Source: Nocardioides terrae
GTDB taxonomy: Bacteria; Actinomycetota; Actinomycetes; Propionibacteriales; Nocardioidaceae
DNA: 64,000 nt
Assembly: GCF_900112345.1 (NCBI RefSeq)
Contig: NZ_FOLB01000001.1
Location: 1 to 64,000, forward strand
Reading direction: 5' to 3'
Part shown: positions 35,035 through 43,926 of the stretch, one piece after another
Numbering within the stretch: position 1 is the stretch's first letter
How the letters are laid out: each line of letters opens with the position of its first letter
Position numbers and translations under genes: made by a program
The notes under the pieces: model-generated
The model's database searches: none
What the model was told of the DNA's origin: nothing
Seen by the model: the letters and a program-made list of their open reading frames with translations, nothing else

Positions 35035-35535
35035 TCAGTGGGTCGCCTCGCCGACGACACCCGGGGTCGGCGGCTTCGCCTGCGAGCCGAAGGCGGCCAG
35101 CAGCTCGGCCTGCAGCTCGAACATCTCCCGGTGCTCGTCGGCCTCGGCGTGGTCGTAGCCGAGCAGGTGCAGGATGCCGTGGGTGGTGAGCAGCTCGACC
35201 TCCGCGAGCGCGCCGTGGCCGGCTGCGGCGCCCTGCTTGGCGGCGATGGCGGGAGCGATCATCAGGTCGCCGAGGACGCCCTCCTCCGGCTCCTCGTCGA
35301 GCAGGCCGGGTCGCAGCTCGTCCATCGGGAAGGCGAGCACGTCGGTCGGGCCGTCCTTGCCCATCCACTGCTCGTTGAGCTCGGCGATGGTCGCGTCGTC
35401 GACGAGCTTGATGCACAGCTCGGCCTGCGGGTGCACACGCAGCCGGTCCATCACGAAGCGGGCCAGCTCCGCGAGGTGCACCTCCACGTCGGCGCCGACG
35501 TCCGCGTCGGACTCGTTGAGGATTTCGATGCTCAC
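35035..35535 (-). CDS. ybeY: Endoribonuclease YbeY
   Basis: Single-strand-specific metallo-RNase needed for 16S rRNA 3' maturation and ribosome quality control. The 166-aa product has the zinc site HGILHLLGYDH (about 120-130) and TDVLAFP; its length is normal with a short extra tail. It starts 2 bp after the phoH stop. Its partnership with PhoH and Era, both in this window, is conserved. Confidence 0.95.
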   Translation of the reverse strand: MSIEILNESDADVGADVEVHLAELARFVMDRLRVHPQAELCIKLVDDATIAELNEQWMGKDGPTDVLAFPMDELRPGLLDEEPEEGVLGDLMIAPAIAAKQGAAAGHGALAEVELLTTHGILHLLGYDHAEADEHREMFELQAELLAAFGSQAKPPTPGVVGEATH

Positions 35536-35537
35536 GG

Positions 35538-36536
<999 letters not shown>

Positions 36537-36645
36537 GTGAGCTTTCTGGTCGACGGCGGGGGCCCCGCCGGGGCCTCCATGCTACGCGTGTGGAACACGG
36601 TCGCCCATCGGCTTTGTTCCGGCTCGGCTCCGGCTCGGCTCGGGC
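36537..36645 (-). promoter_or_regulatory. HIT-phoH gap: candidate phoH promoter and hairpin
   Basis: On the minus strand TAGCAT (about 36582-36577) is followed by GGAGGCCCCGGCGGGGCC, a 7-bp GC stem with a tiny loop, then the phoH GTG. Further upstream are short imperfect repeats of CGAGCCGGAGC type. The hairpin could attenuate or terminate transcription arriving from the HIT gene. No -35 is convincing. Confidence 0.35.
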
Positions 36646-36990
36646 TCAGACCGGGAGCGCCGTGATCCCGCCCGCCAGCAGGTGCAGGTGGGTGTGGAAG
36701 ATCGTCTGGCCGGCCTCGGCACCGGTGTTGAAGAGCAGGTTGTAGGCCTCGTAGCCCTCCTGCTGGGCGATGCCGGCCGCAGCGGCGACCAGCTCGCCGA
36801 CGATGGTCGGGTCGGCGGCGGCGGAGGCGGCCGCGTTCGGTTGGTGGTCGCGCGGCGCGATCAGGACGTGCAGCGGCGCCTTGGGCGCGATGTCGCGGAA
36901 GGCCACCAGACGGTCGTCGGAGCGGACGACGTCGCCGGGGATCTCACCGGTGACGATCTTGCAAAACAGGCAGTTCGCGTCCGTTGCCAC
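36646..36990 (-). CDS. HIT family nucleotide-binding protein (HinT-like)
   Basis: A 114-aa hydrolase of adenosine phosphoramidates and related nucleotides. It has CLFCKIVTGEI (zinc Cys pair) at the N-terminus and the histidine triad HTHLHLLAGG (about 99-108) at the C-terminus. The GTG start at 36990 is preceded by CATCAT and six bases, a leaderless layout. It stands upstream of phoH-ybeY-corC and 25 bp from the divergent Gmad2 lipoprotein. Confidence 0.94.
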   Translation of the reverse strand: MATDANCLFCKIVTGEIPGDVVRSDDRLVAFRDIAPKAPLHVLIAPRDHQPNAAASAAADPTIVGELVAAAAGIAQQEGYEAYNLLFNTGAEAGQTIFHTHLHLLAGGITALPV

Positions 36991-37015
36991 GCGCCGATGA
37001 TGTCACACTGGTCCC

Positions 37016-37561
37016 ATGCGACACAGCCCCGTGCTCGGAAACAGCACCCTGCTCCGCCGTACCTCGGCCCTCGCCGCGGCCGCCGTGGCCACGCTCGTCC
37101 TCGCCGGGTGCGGGAGCGACGAGACCCCGGTCGCCGAGGACCCGGCCGCCGAGACGACCACCGCTGTGCCGACCACCTCCGCGCCGGTCGAACCGACCGA
37201 CCCCGCGCCGACCCAGACCAGCGCACCGGCCGACACCCCGGCTCCCGATCCTGACGCGCTGATCACCCTCGACACGCCGGCCGACGGCGCGACGGTGTCC
37301 GGCTCGTTCGACGCCAGCGGCACCGCGAACTCCCCGGAGGCCAACGTGCCGTGGACGATCCTCGACGGCAGCGGCCAGAAGGTCCTCCACGGGCACTTCA
37401 CGGCCGAGGGCTGGATGGACAAGCTCTACCCGTACGCCGGCTCGGTGGACGTGTCGACGCTGGCGCCGGGCTCCTACACCTTCGAGGTCCGCGTCGACGA
37501 CCCGTCCGGCGGCGAGGGCAAGCCGCCGCAGAAGGTGACCCGCTCGATCACCGTGCAGTGA
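37016..37561 (+). CDS. Lipoprotein with Gmad2 (immunoglobulin-like) domain
   Basis: A 181-aa lipoprotein with a basic signal peptide ending LAGC (Cys at about 32), a long Thr/Pro/Ala linker (about 36-80) and a C-terminal Gmad2 domain (about 82-180; LDTPADGATVSGSFDASGTA, GSYTFEVRVDDPSGGEG), a surface immunoglobulin-like fold often paired with GerMN domains. CACACT and six bases precede the ATG (leaderless). The 11-bp DNA repeat begins at its stop codon. Confidence 0.85.
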   Translation: MRHSPVLGNSTLLRRTSALAAAAVATLVLAGCGSDETPVAEDPAAETTTAVPTTSAPVEPTDPAPTQTSAPADTPAPDPDALITLDTPADGATVSGSFDASGTANSPEANVPWTILDGSGQKVLHGHFTAEGWMDKLYPYAGSVDVSTLAPGSYTFEVRVDDPSGGEGKPPQKVTRSITVQ

Positions 37562-37603
37562 TCCTGCAGTGATCCTCCGGTGATCCTGCGATGATCCGCC
37601 GGT
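37556..37603 (+). repeat. 11-bp tandem repeat spanning a stop and the next start
   Basis: Four units of CAGTGATCCTG type run from 37556 to 37599 (CAGTGATCCTG, CAGTGATCCTC, CGGTGATCCTG, CGATGATCCGC) and run into CGGTGAG, whose GTG is the start of the next gene. The first unit contains the TGA stop of the lipoprotein. Each unit includes an RTGA, so copy changes move the distance between the two genes. Confidence 0.85.
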
Positions 37604-38648
37604 GAGGCTGTCCGCTCGCCGGCTCAACCGGACGCTGCTGCACCGCCAGCAGCTGCTCTCGCGCGGGACCGGGTCGCCCGCGGAGCTCGTCCGGCGGCTC
37701 GTCGGCCTGCAGGCGCAGGAGCCGTGGTCGCCGTACCTCTCCCTCGCCGCCCGCCTCGACGGCTTCGACCCGCACGCGGTCTCGCGGGGGCTCGAGGACC
37801 GGAGCCTGGTGCGGCTGCTCACGATGCGCGGAACCGTCCACCTCCTCACGCCCGAGGACGCGGTCGTGCTGCGCCCGTGGGTGCAGCCACGGATGGAGCA
37901 GGAGCTGCGGTCGGCGCAGAACCTGCGCTCGGTGCAGGGCATCGACCGAGACCGGTTCGGCGAGGCGCTGCGCGACGCGCTCTCCGACGGTCCGCTCCCC
38001 CAGCGCGACCTCGGTCCGGCGCTGGCCGCTGCCTTCCCGGGTGCGGACCCCACACCGCTCGGCGGCGTCGCCCGGCTCGCGGCGCCGCTGGCCCAGCTGC
38101 CACCGCGCGGCTGCTGGAAGGCGTCCGGCGGGGTGGTCTACGACTACGTCGACCGGTGGACCGGCCTTCCTCTCGCCGAGCCGGACGTGCCGGCGATCGT
38201 GCGCCGCTACCTGGCCGCCTTCGGCCCGGCGACCGCCGCCGACGTCACGGCGTGGTCGGGCGTCACGCGGCTCGGCCCGGTGCTGACCGCGATGGACGAC
38301 CTGGTCCGGCACGAGGATGGGTCCGGCCGGGTGCTGTTCGACGTCGCCGAGGGCGAGATCGCCGACGAGGACGCGCCCGCGCCCGTCCGTCTGCTCGGCA
38401 CCTACGACAACCTCTGGCTGTCCCACGCCGCCCGCGACCGGGTCACGACGCCGGAGCAGCGCAAGGCGTGGATGGGGGCCAACGGCGGGACGGGCAATGT
38501 GATCATCGTCGACGGGGCGCTCGAGGGCATCTGGCGCGTCCAGGACGGGCGGGTCGACGTCACCACGCTGCTCCGCACGCTGACCCCGGCCGAGCGGACG
38601 GGCCTCGACGAGGAGGTCGGGCGCGTGGAGACGCTGCTGGCCCGCTGA
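37602..38648 (+). CDS. Winged-helix DNA-binding domain protein (HTH_42 type)
   Basis: A 348-aa protein with RLNRTLLHRQQLLSR near the N-terminus, RRLVGLQAQEPWSPYLSLAARLDGF, LLTMRGTVHLL (about 68-78), RRYLAAFGPATAADVTAWSG and a C-terminal LLGTYDNLWLSHAARDRV. These match the winged-helix family that includes AlkX-like DNA glycosylases (three tandem winged helices). The glycosylase catalytic QxQ-like motif may correspond to LQAQEP (about 36-41). The start is GTG 37602 at the end of the 11-bp repeat. Confidence 0.85.
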   Translation: MRLSARRLNRTLLHRQQLLSRGTGSPAELVRRLVGLQAQEPWSPYLSLAARLDGFDPHAVSRGLEDRSLVRLLTMRGTVHLLTPEDAVVLRPWVQPRMEQELRSAQNLRSVQGIDRDRFGEALRDALSDGPLPQRDLGPALAAAFPGADPTPLGGVARLAAPLAQLPPRGCWKASGGVVYDYVDRWTGLPLAEPDVPAIVRRYLAAFGPATAADVTAWSGVTRLGPVLTAMDDLVRHEDGSGRVLFDVAEGEIADEDAPAPVRLLGTYDNLWLSHAARDRVTTPEQRKAWMGANGGTGNVIIVDGALEGIWRVQDGRVDVTTLLRTLTPAERTGLDEEVGRVETLLAR

Positions 38649-38672
38649 GCCGGCATGGGTCACACTGGCGCC

Positions 38673-38909
38673 ATGGCCCTGGCGCAGGACATCCGCGAGC
38701 TGCCGGTCGTACCTCGCCTCGTGGCGGTCGGCGCGACGCTCCTGGGCGTGGTCGGAGGGTGCGTCGGCCTGGTCCTCGGCCTGCTCGCCTACCCGCCGAC
38801 CGCGTGGTTCGCCGTCCTCGAGATCGGCGTCCCGTCGGCGATCCTCGGCGCGCTCCTCGGCCTCGCCGCGGGGGCTGCGGTCACCGTCGCCCGCCGCTCG
38901 CATCCCTGA
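38673..38909 (+). CDS. Small two-helix membrane protein, unknown function
   Basis: A 78-aa protein with two long hydrophobic helices (about 16-38 and 44-70) rich in Gly/Ala/Leu and a short basic tail RRSHP. The ATG at 38673 follows CACTGG-type sequence rather than a ribosome site. It begins 24 bp after the winged-helix gene. No family recognised; coding is supported by hydrophobicity pattern and strong third-position GC. Confidence 0.6.
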   Translation: MALAQDIRELPVVPRLVAVGATLLGVVGGCVGLVLGLLAYPPTAWFAVLEIGVPSAILGALLGLAAGAAVTVARRSHP

Positions 38910-38928
38910 GCCGGCCCGAGCGGAGGCG

Positions 38929-39669
38929 TCAGGACCAGCGCGACGTCCGTGACAGGAGCGCCGAGACGGCGGCCAGACCCGCGGTCGACGTCCGGAGCAC
39001 CTCCGCGCCGAGCCGCACGGTCACGGCGCCGGCCTCCTCGAAGGTCGCCAGCTCCTCGGGGGCGAGCCCGCCCTCCGGGCCGACCACGACCAGCACCTCG
39101 CCCGACCCGGGCAGGTCGACCGACGACAGCGGTGAGCCCGACTCCTCGTGCAGGACGACCGCGACGTCGGCGGCCGCGACGAGCGCGGCCACGTCGGCGG
39201 TGCAGGCGAGCGGCGAGACGGTCGGGAAGAACGCGCGGCGGGCCTGCTTGGCCGCCTCGCGGGCCGTCGCACGCCAGCGGGCCAGCGACTTCTCGGCCCG
39301 CTCACCCTTCCAGACGGCGACGGAGCGGGACGCGGCCCACGGGACCACGGTGGAGACACCGATCTCGGTCAGCACCTCGACGGCCAGCTCGCCGCGGTCC
39401 CCCTTCGGCAGCGCCTGGACGACGGTGAACGCGGGGGCGGGCGCAGGAGCCGACGACACCTCGGTGACCGTCACGGTGAACACGCGCTTCCCCGTGGACG
39501 CCACCTCGCCGACGACCGAGGCGCCGGCCCCGTCGGTGAGCACGACCGACTCCCCCACCCGCAACCGGCGTACGGCGACCGCGTGGTGGGCCTCGTCACC
39601 GTCGACGGTCACCGTCGCGCCGACGGAGGCGTCGGCCAGCGACGCGACGAGGTGGACCGGGAGCGACAT
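38929..39669 (-). CDS. rsmE: 16S rRNA m3U1498 methyltransferase RsmE
   Basis: Methylates U1498 of 16S rRNA with SAM. The 246-aa SPOUT protein has EAHHAVAVRRLRVGE near the N-terminus, LPKGDRGELAVEVLTEIGV, RWRATAREAAKQARRAFFP and the knot motif VVVGPEGGLAPEEL with LGAEVLRTSTA. The standard gene order hrcA-dnaJ-rsmE is kept and only 5 bp separate it from the dnaJ stop. Confidence 0.95.
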   Translation of the reverse strand: MSLPVHLVASLADASVGATVTVDGDEAHHAVAVRRLRVGESVVLTDGAGASVVGEVASTGKRVFTVTVTEVSSAPAPAPAFTVVQALPKGDRGELAVEVLTEIGVSTVVPWAASRSVAVWKGERAEKSLARWRATAREAAKQARRAFFPTVSPLACTADVAALVAAADVAVVLHEESGSPLSSVDLPGSGEVLVVVGPEGGLAPEELATFEEAGAVTVRLGAEVLRTSTAGLAAVSALLSRTSRWS

Positions 39670-39674
39670 CGGGC

Positions 39675-40838
39675 CTAGTGCCCGTTGAACGCGTCGCGCA
39701 GGCGGCCGAAGACACCCTTGGACGAGGCCCGCAGCTGGCCGGTGGGGTGCTCCTCGCCGCGCAGCGTCGCGAGCTGGTGGAGCAGCTCCTCCTGGGCGGC
39801 GTCGAGGCCGGTCGGGGTGTCGACCAGCACCGTGACGATGAGGTCGCCGCGCCCGCCGCGCAGCCCGGGCACGCCGAAGGCGCGGATGACCTGGTCGGTG
39901 CCGGACTGGGTGCCCGGGCGGACCTCGAGCTCGAAGGAGGTGACCAGGTCGGGCGAGGACGTCTCGGAGGCGAGGTCGGCCTCGAGGGTCGGCAGGGTCA
40001 TCACGGTGCCGAGCGCGGCGGCCGTCATCGGGACGTTGACGCTGCAGTGCAGGTCGTTGCCCTGCCGGGTGAAGAACGGGTGGCGGGCGACCTGGATCTC
40101 GACGTAGAGGTCACCGGCCGGGCCGCCGCCGGGACCGGCCTCGCCCTGGCCGGCGAGCTGCACGCGGGTGCCGTCGTCGACACCGGCCGGGATCTTCACC
40201 GTCAGGGTGCGGCGGGTGCGCACGCGACCGTCGCCGCTGCACTCGCGGCAGGGGTCCGGGATCGTCTGGCCGAAGCCTCGGCAGGCCGCGCAGGGACGCA
40301 GGGTGCGGATCTCGCCGAGGAACGAGCGCTGCACGTGGGCGACCTCGCCCGCGCCGCCGCAGGTCTCGCAGGTGACCGGCCTGGTGCCAGGTGCGGCGCC
40401 GTCACCATGGCACGTCTCACAGGTGACCGCGGTGTCGACCTTGAGCTCACGGGCGACGCCGAACGCGGCCTCGGCCAGGTCGACGTCGAGCCGGATCAGG
40501 GCGTCCTGCCCTCGACGTACCCGCGGGCGCGGACCGCGGCCCGTTCCCGCGCCGGGCTGGCCGCCGAAGAAGGCGTCCATGATGTCGGTGAAGGAGAAGC
40601 CGGCCCCCGCGCCACCGAAGCCCGCACCCGCGAACGGGTCGCCGCCACGGTCGTACGCCGCCCGCTTCTGCGGGTCGGAGAGGATCTCGTAGGCGTGCGA
40701 GACCTCCTTGAACCGCTCCTGCGCGACCGGATCCGGGTTGACGTCGGGGTGGTACTCCCGGGCCAGCTTCCGGTAGGCCTTCTTGATGGTGGCGTCGTCG
40801 GCGTCGCGGTCGACGCCGAGGAGCTCGTAGGGATCCAA
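39675..40838 (-). CDS. dnaJ: Chaperone DnaJ
   Basis: Hsp40 co-chaperone that stimulates DnaK. The 387-aa product has the J domain with REYHPDVN (HPD about 30-32), a Gly/Phe-rich stretch (about 70-100) and four zinc-finger repeats [24 protein letters not shown] and CRECSGDG (about 137-205), then the C-terminal substrate-binding domains. The start appears to be TTG at 40838, read as the initiator. It is the second gene of the hrcA operon and so likely under CIRCE control. Confidence 0.95.
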   Translation of the reverse strand: MDPYELLGVDRDADDATIKKAYRKLAREYHPDVNPDPVAQERFKEVSHAYEILSDPQKRAAYDRGGDPFAGAGFGGAGAGFSFTDIMDAFFGGQPGAGTGRGPRPRVRRGQDALIRLDVDLAEAAFGVARELKVDTAVTCETCHGDGAAPGTRPVTCETCGGAGEVAHVQRSFLGEIRTLRPCAACRGFGQTIPDPCRECSGDGRVRTRRTLTVKIPAGVDDGTRVQLAGQGEAGPGGGPAGDLYVEIQVARHPFFTRQGNDLHCSVNVPMTAAALGTVMTLPTLEADLASETSSPDLVTSFELEVRPGTQSGTDQVIRAFGVPGLRGGRGDLIVTVLVDTPTGLDAAQEELLHQLATLRGEEHPTGQLRASSKGVFGRLRDAFNGH

Positions 40839-40860
40839 CGCTTTCGTCTTCTTCCTTGGG

Positions 40861-41886
40861 TCAGGCCTCGTCGAGCATGCGCGAGACGTACCGCGCCACT
40901 GCTCGGACCGCGGCCATCGTGCCGGGGTAGTCCATTCGGGTCGGGCCGACGACGCCGAGCGTCGCCAGGGCGGCTTCCCCCGGGCCGTAGCCGGTCGTGA
41001 CGACGCTGGTCGAGGAGAACTGCTCGTAGGGGCCTTCCGCCCCGATGCGCACCGTCACCATGCCGCTCGAGGTCGCCTCGCCGATGAGCTTGAGCAGCAC
41101 GACGTGCTCCTCGAGCGCCTCGAGCAGCGGTCGGACGGAGGTGTCGAAGCTGTCGCCGTAGCGGGCCAGGTTGGAGGCGCCCGCGACGGCGATCCGCTCG
41201 TCGGAGCGGTTGTCGGACATCGCCTCGACCAGGGTCTCGACCACGGCGTCCGCGACGCCGACCGTCGGACCCGGGGCGAGGGACCCGGGCAGTGCCCGCA
41301 GCCCGCTCGCCGCGTCGGCGATCACCTCGCCGACGGCGGCCCGGTTGACCCGGCTGCGCAGGTCGGCCAGCGTCTCCTCGTCGACCTCGGCCGCCAGCTC
41401 GAGCAGGCGCTGCTCGACCCGACCGGTCGAGAGGATCAGCACGACGAGGAGCCGGCTCGGCGTGAGCGCGACCAGCTCGACGTGGCGGACCGTGGAGCGG
41501 GCCAGCGTCGGGTACTGCACGACGGCGACCTGGCGGGTGAGCTGGGAGAGCAGCCGCACCGAGCGCTGGACGACGTCGTCGAGGTCGACGGCCCCGTCGA
41601 GGAAGCTCGCGATCGCCCGCTTCTCCGCCTGGCTCATCGGCTTGACCGTGGTCAGGCGGTCGACGAACAGCCGGTAGCCCTTGTCGGTCGGCACCCGGCC
41701 GGCACTGGTGTGCGGCTGGGCGATGTAGCCCTCCTCCTCGAGGACGGCCATGTCGTTGCGCACGGTCGCCGGGCTCACGCCCAGGCCGTGCCGCTCGACC
41801 AGCGCCCGGGAGCCGACCGGCTCCTCGGTCGAGACGTAGTCCTCCACGATGGCGCGGAGCACCGCGAGCCTGCGGTCGTTCTGCAT
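40861..41886 (-). CDS. hrcA: Heat-inducible transcription repressor HrcA
   Basis: Represses chaperone operons by binding CIRCE. The 341-aa product begins [17 protein letters not shown] with a winged helix ([22 protein letters not shown], about 36-58; [14 protein letters not shown]), then a GAF-like dimer domain and a C-terminal region with [28 protein letters not shown] six bases before the ATG at 41886 fixes the start. CIRCE lies 23 bp upstream, so it is autoregulated. Confidence 0.95.
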   Translation of the reverse strand: MQNDRRLAVLRAIVEDYVSTEEPVGSRALVERHGLGVSPATVRNDMAVLEEEGYIAQPHTSAGRVPTDKGYRLFVDRLTTVKPMSQAEKRAIASFLDGAVDLDDVVQRSVRLLSQLTRQVAVVQYPTLARSTVRHVELVALTPSRLLVVLILSTGRVEQRLLELAAEVDEETLADLRSRVNRAAVGEVIADAASGLRALPGSLAPGPTVGVADAVVETLVEAMSDNRSDERIAVAGASNLARYGDSFDTSVRPLLEALEEHVVLLKLIGEATSSGMVTVRIGAEGPYEQFSSTSVVTTGYGPGEAALATLGVVGPTRMDYPGTMAAVRAVARYVSRMLDEA

Positions 41887-41908
41887 GCGGCACCTCCTGC
41901 GCGACGTC

Positions 41909-41935
41909 TTGGCACTCACCGGACCGGAGTGCCAA
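41909..41935. promoter_or_regulatory. CIRCE element (HrcA operator)
   Basis: TTGGCACTC-N9-GAGTGCCAA, a perfect 9-bp inverted repeat with the standard 9-bp spacer; it differs from the consensus TTAGCACTC only by A to G at position 3 on both arms. It lies between hrcA and the divergent MBL-fold gene, whose -10-like TAGAGT begins 15 bp away. Confidence 0.93.
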
Positions 41936-41962
41936 TGCTACAAGGGGCCCTAGAGTGCTCGG

Positions 41963-42727
41963 GTGACCGACACCGGGTTCGAGGAGATCGCCGACCGGGT
42001 CTGGGTGGCCCGCTACGCCTGGTGGGACGTCAACGTGACGCTCATCGGCGGGTCGAGCGGCCTCGTCATCGTCGACACCCACTCCTCCTCCGTCGCAGCG
42101 CGGCAGGTCGTGGACGACGTACGCCGGCTCGGCGTCGGCCCGGTCACCCACATCGTGAACACCCACGAGCACTTCGACCACACCTTCGGCAACGCCGAGC
42201 TGCGGGCGGCGTACGGCGACCTGCCGATCCACGCGACCGACGTGGCCGCGTCCCGAACGGTCGCGGCGGGCGAGCGGGCCAAGGCGACCTACGGCTTGGA
42301 CCCGGCCGACCCGCGCGGGCCGGAGATCGTCGGCACCCCCGTCGTCGTCGCGGACACGACCTTCTCGAGCGTGGCCGTGATCGACCTGGACGACCGGCTC
42401 GTGGAGCTCGCCCACCCCGGTCGCGGGCACACCGGCGGCGACCTGGTGGTCCGCGTGCCCGACGCCGACGTCCTGCTGGCCGGTGACCTGGTCGAGGAGT
42501 CGGCGCCGCCGGCCGTCGGACCGGACTCGTTCCTGGCCGAGTGGCCCCAGACGCTGGAGGTGGTGATCCGGATGCTCACCGCGTCGACCGTCGTCGTGCC
42601 GGGTCACGGGCGGCCGGTCGGCCGCGACTTCGTCCTCGACCAGCACGCGGAGCTGGCCCTGCTGGTCGCCCAGCAGGAGCAGCCCCCGTCCGGCCCGTCC
42701 GGGCGGGCGATACTCCCGCTGGCCTGA
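41963..42727 (+). CDS. MBL-fold metallo-hydrolase
   Basis: A 254-aa protein of the metallo-beta-lactamase superfamily with NTHEHFDHTFGN (about 65-76), HPGRGHTGGDLVV (second metal His), LLAGDLVEES and VVPGHGRPV (last metal His), the order of class B-like hydrolases. Substrate unknown; no signal peptide. The start is GTG 41963, preceded by TAGAGT and six bases (leaderless). It is divergent from hrcA and near the CIRCE element. Confidence 0.9.
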   Translation: MTDTGFEEIADRVWVARYAWWDVNVTLIGGSSGLVIVDTHSSSVAARQVVDDVRRLGVGPVTHIVNTHEHFDHTFGNAELRAAYGDLPIHATDVAASRTVAAGERAKATYGLDPADPRGPEIVGTPVVVADTTFSSVAVIDLDDRLVELAHPGRGHTGGDLVVRVPDADVLLAGDLVEESAPPAVGPDSFLAEWPQTLEVVIRMLTASTVVVPGHGRPVGRDFVLDQHAELALLVAQQEQPPSGPSGRAILPLA

Positions 42728-42773
42728 GCGTCGCTGCCGTGTGACGGCAGTGACTCCTGGGACAATCGGCGGC

Positions 42774-43637
42774 ATGGCTGACCGCTACGGCTCCGACATC
42801 CTCTCCACCGACTGGCGCGCGCCCAAGCGCGGCCGCGCCGTGGAGACCGCGGCCGAGGTCGGCGCCGTGGTCGAGGAGGTCACCACCGACTGGTGCGGCG
42901 AGATCGTCGCTGTCGACCGCGACCTCGGCACGCTCACCCTCGAGGACCGGCGCGGCCGTCGACGGGGGTTCCCGCTCGGGCCGGGCTTCCTGCTCGACGG
43001 CCGGCCGGTCATCCTCACCGCCCCCGTGCGAGCGGCGGCGCCGACCGGCCCGAAGCGCACCGCCTCCGGGTCGATCGCGGTCCCGAACGCCCCGGCCCGG
43101 GTCGCCCGTGCGTCCCGGATCTTCGTCGAGGGTCGCCACGACGCCGAGCTGGTCGAGAAGGTGTGGGGCGACGACCTGCGCATCGAGGGCGTCGTGGTCG
43201 AGTACCTCGGCGGCGTGGACGACCTGGCCGACCACCTGGTCGACTTCCGGCCGGGGCCGCAGCGCCGGGTCGGCGTACTCGTCGACCACCTGGTGCGTGG
43301 CTCCAAGGAGTCCCGGATCGCCGACGCCATCCGGCGCGGACCGCACGGCTCGTCGGTGCACATCGTGGGGCACCCGTTCATCGACATCTGGCAGGCGGTG
43401 AAGCCCGCGCGGCTGGGGCTGCGCGAGTGGCCGACGATCCCCCGCAGCATCGAGTGGAAGAAGGGCGTCTGCCAGCACCTCGGCTGGCCGCACCGCGACC
43501 AGGCCGACATCGCCCGCGCCTGGCAGCACATCCTGTCGACGGTGAAGACCTACGACGACCTCGAGCCGGCGCTGCTCGGCCGGGTCGAGGAGCTCATCGA
43601 CTGGGTCACCGCAGAGGCGCCCGTCGACCCTCAGTAG
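42774..43637 (+). CDS. DUF3097 family protein
   Basis: A 287-aa actinobacterial protein of unknown function. It has the characteristic RYGSDILSTDWRAPKRGR start, a small beta domain (about 28-75), a TOPRIM-like region with ARASRIFVEGRHDAELVEKVWGDDL (read in parts; about 104-128) and VGHPFIDIWQAVKPARLGL near 195-215. The TOPRIM-like Glu/Asp pattern suggests nucleic acid metabolism. GACAAT and seven bases precede the ATG (leaderless). The end overlaps the converging PspC gene by 7 bp. Confidence 0.88.
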   Translation: MADRYGSDILSTDWRAPKRGRAVETAAEVGAVVEEVTTDWCGEIVAVDRDLGTLTLEDRRGRRRGFPLGPGFLLDGRPVILTAPVRAAAPTGPKRTASGSIAVPNAPARVARASRIFVEGRHDAELVEKVWGDDLRIEGVVVEYLGGVDDLADHLVDFRPGPQRRVGVLVDHLVRGSKESRIADAIRRGPHGSSVHIVGHPFIDIWQAVKPARLGLREWPTIPRSIEWKKGVCQHLGWPHRDQADIARAWQHILSTVKTYDDLEPALLGRVEELIDWVTAEAPVDPQ

Positions 43638-43834
43638 CGGGACGCGCGGTCCTCGTTGGGCATCACGACCCACAGCACGATGTAGGCGAGGACCTGCGGT
43701 CCGGGCAGGATGACCGACAGGACGGCGATCACCCGGACGAGGGTCGGGTCCCAGCCGAAGCGGTAGGCGATCCCGGCGCAGACGCCGGCGATCATGCGGC
43801 CGTTGCGGGGGCGGGAGAGGGTCGATGCGCTCAT
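43631..43834 (-). CDS. PspC domain membrane protein
   Basis: A 67-aa protein with the PspC core: RPRNGRMIAGVCAGIAYRFGWDPTLVRV followed by a hydrophobic helix (VIAVLSVILPGPQVLAYIVLWVVMP, read in parts). PspC proteins sense or respond to membrane stress. The ATG at 43834 is preceded by TACCGT and seven bases; a GTG two codons earlier is too close to that hexamer. The 3' end overlaps DUF3097 on the other strand. Confidence 0.85.
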   Translation of the reverse strand: MSASTLSRPRNGRMIAGVCAGIAYRFGWDPTLVRVIAVLSVILPGPQVLAYIVLWVVMPNEDRASRY

Positions 43835-43926
43835 GCCCACGACGGTAGGCCGGTTCGCGGCCGGGATCCATCGGGATCGACCCTGGAGGACCCCTGGGCC
43901 CGGCCGTCGGTCGGCCAGGGACGCGG

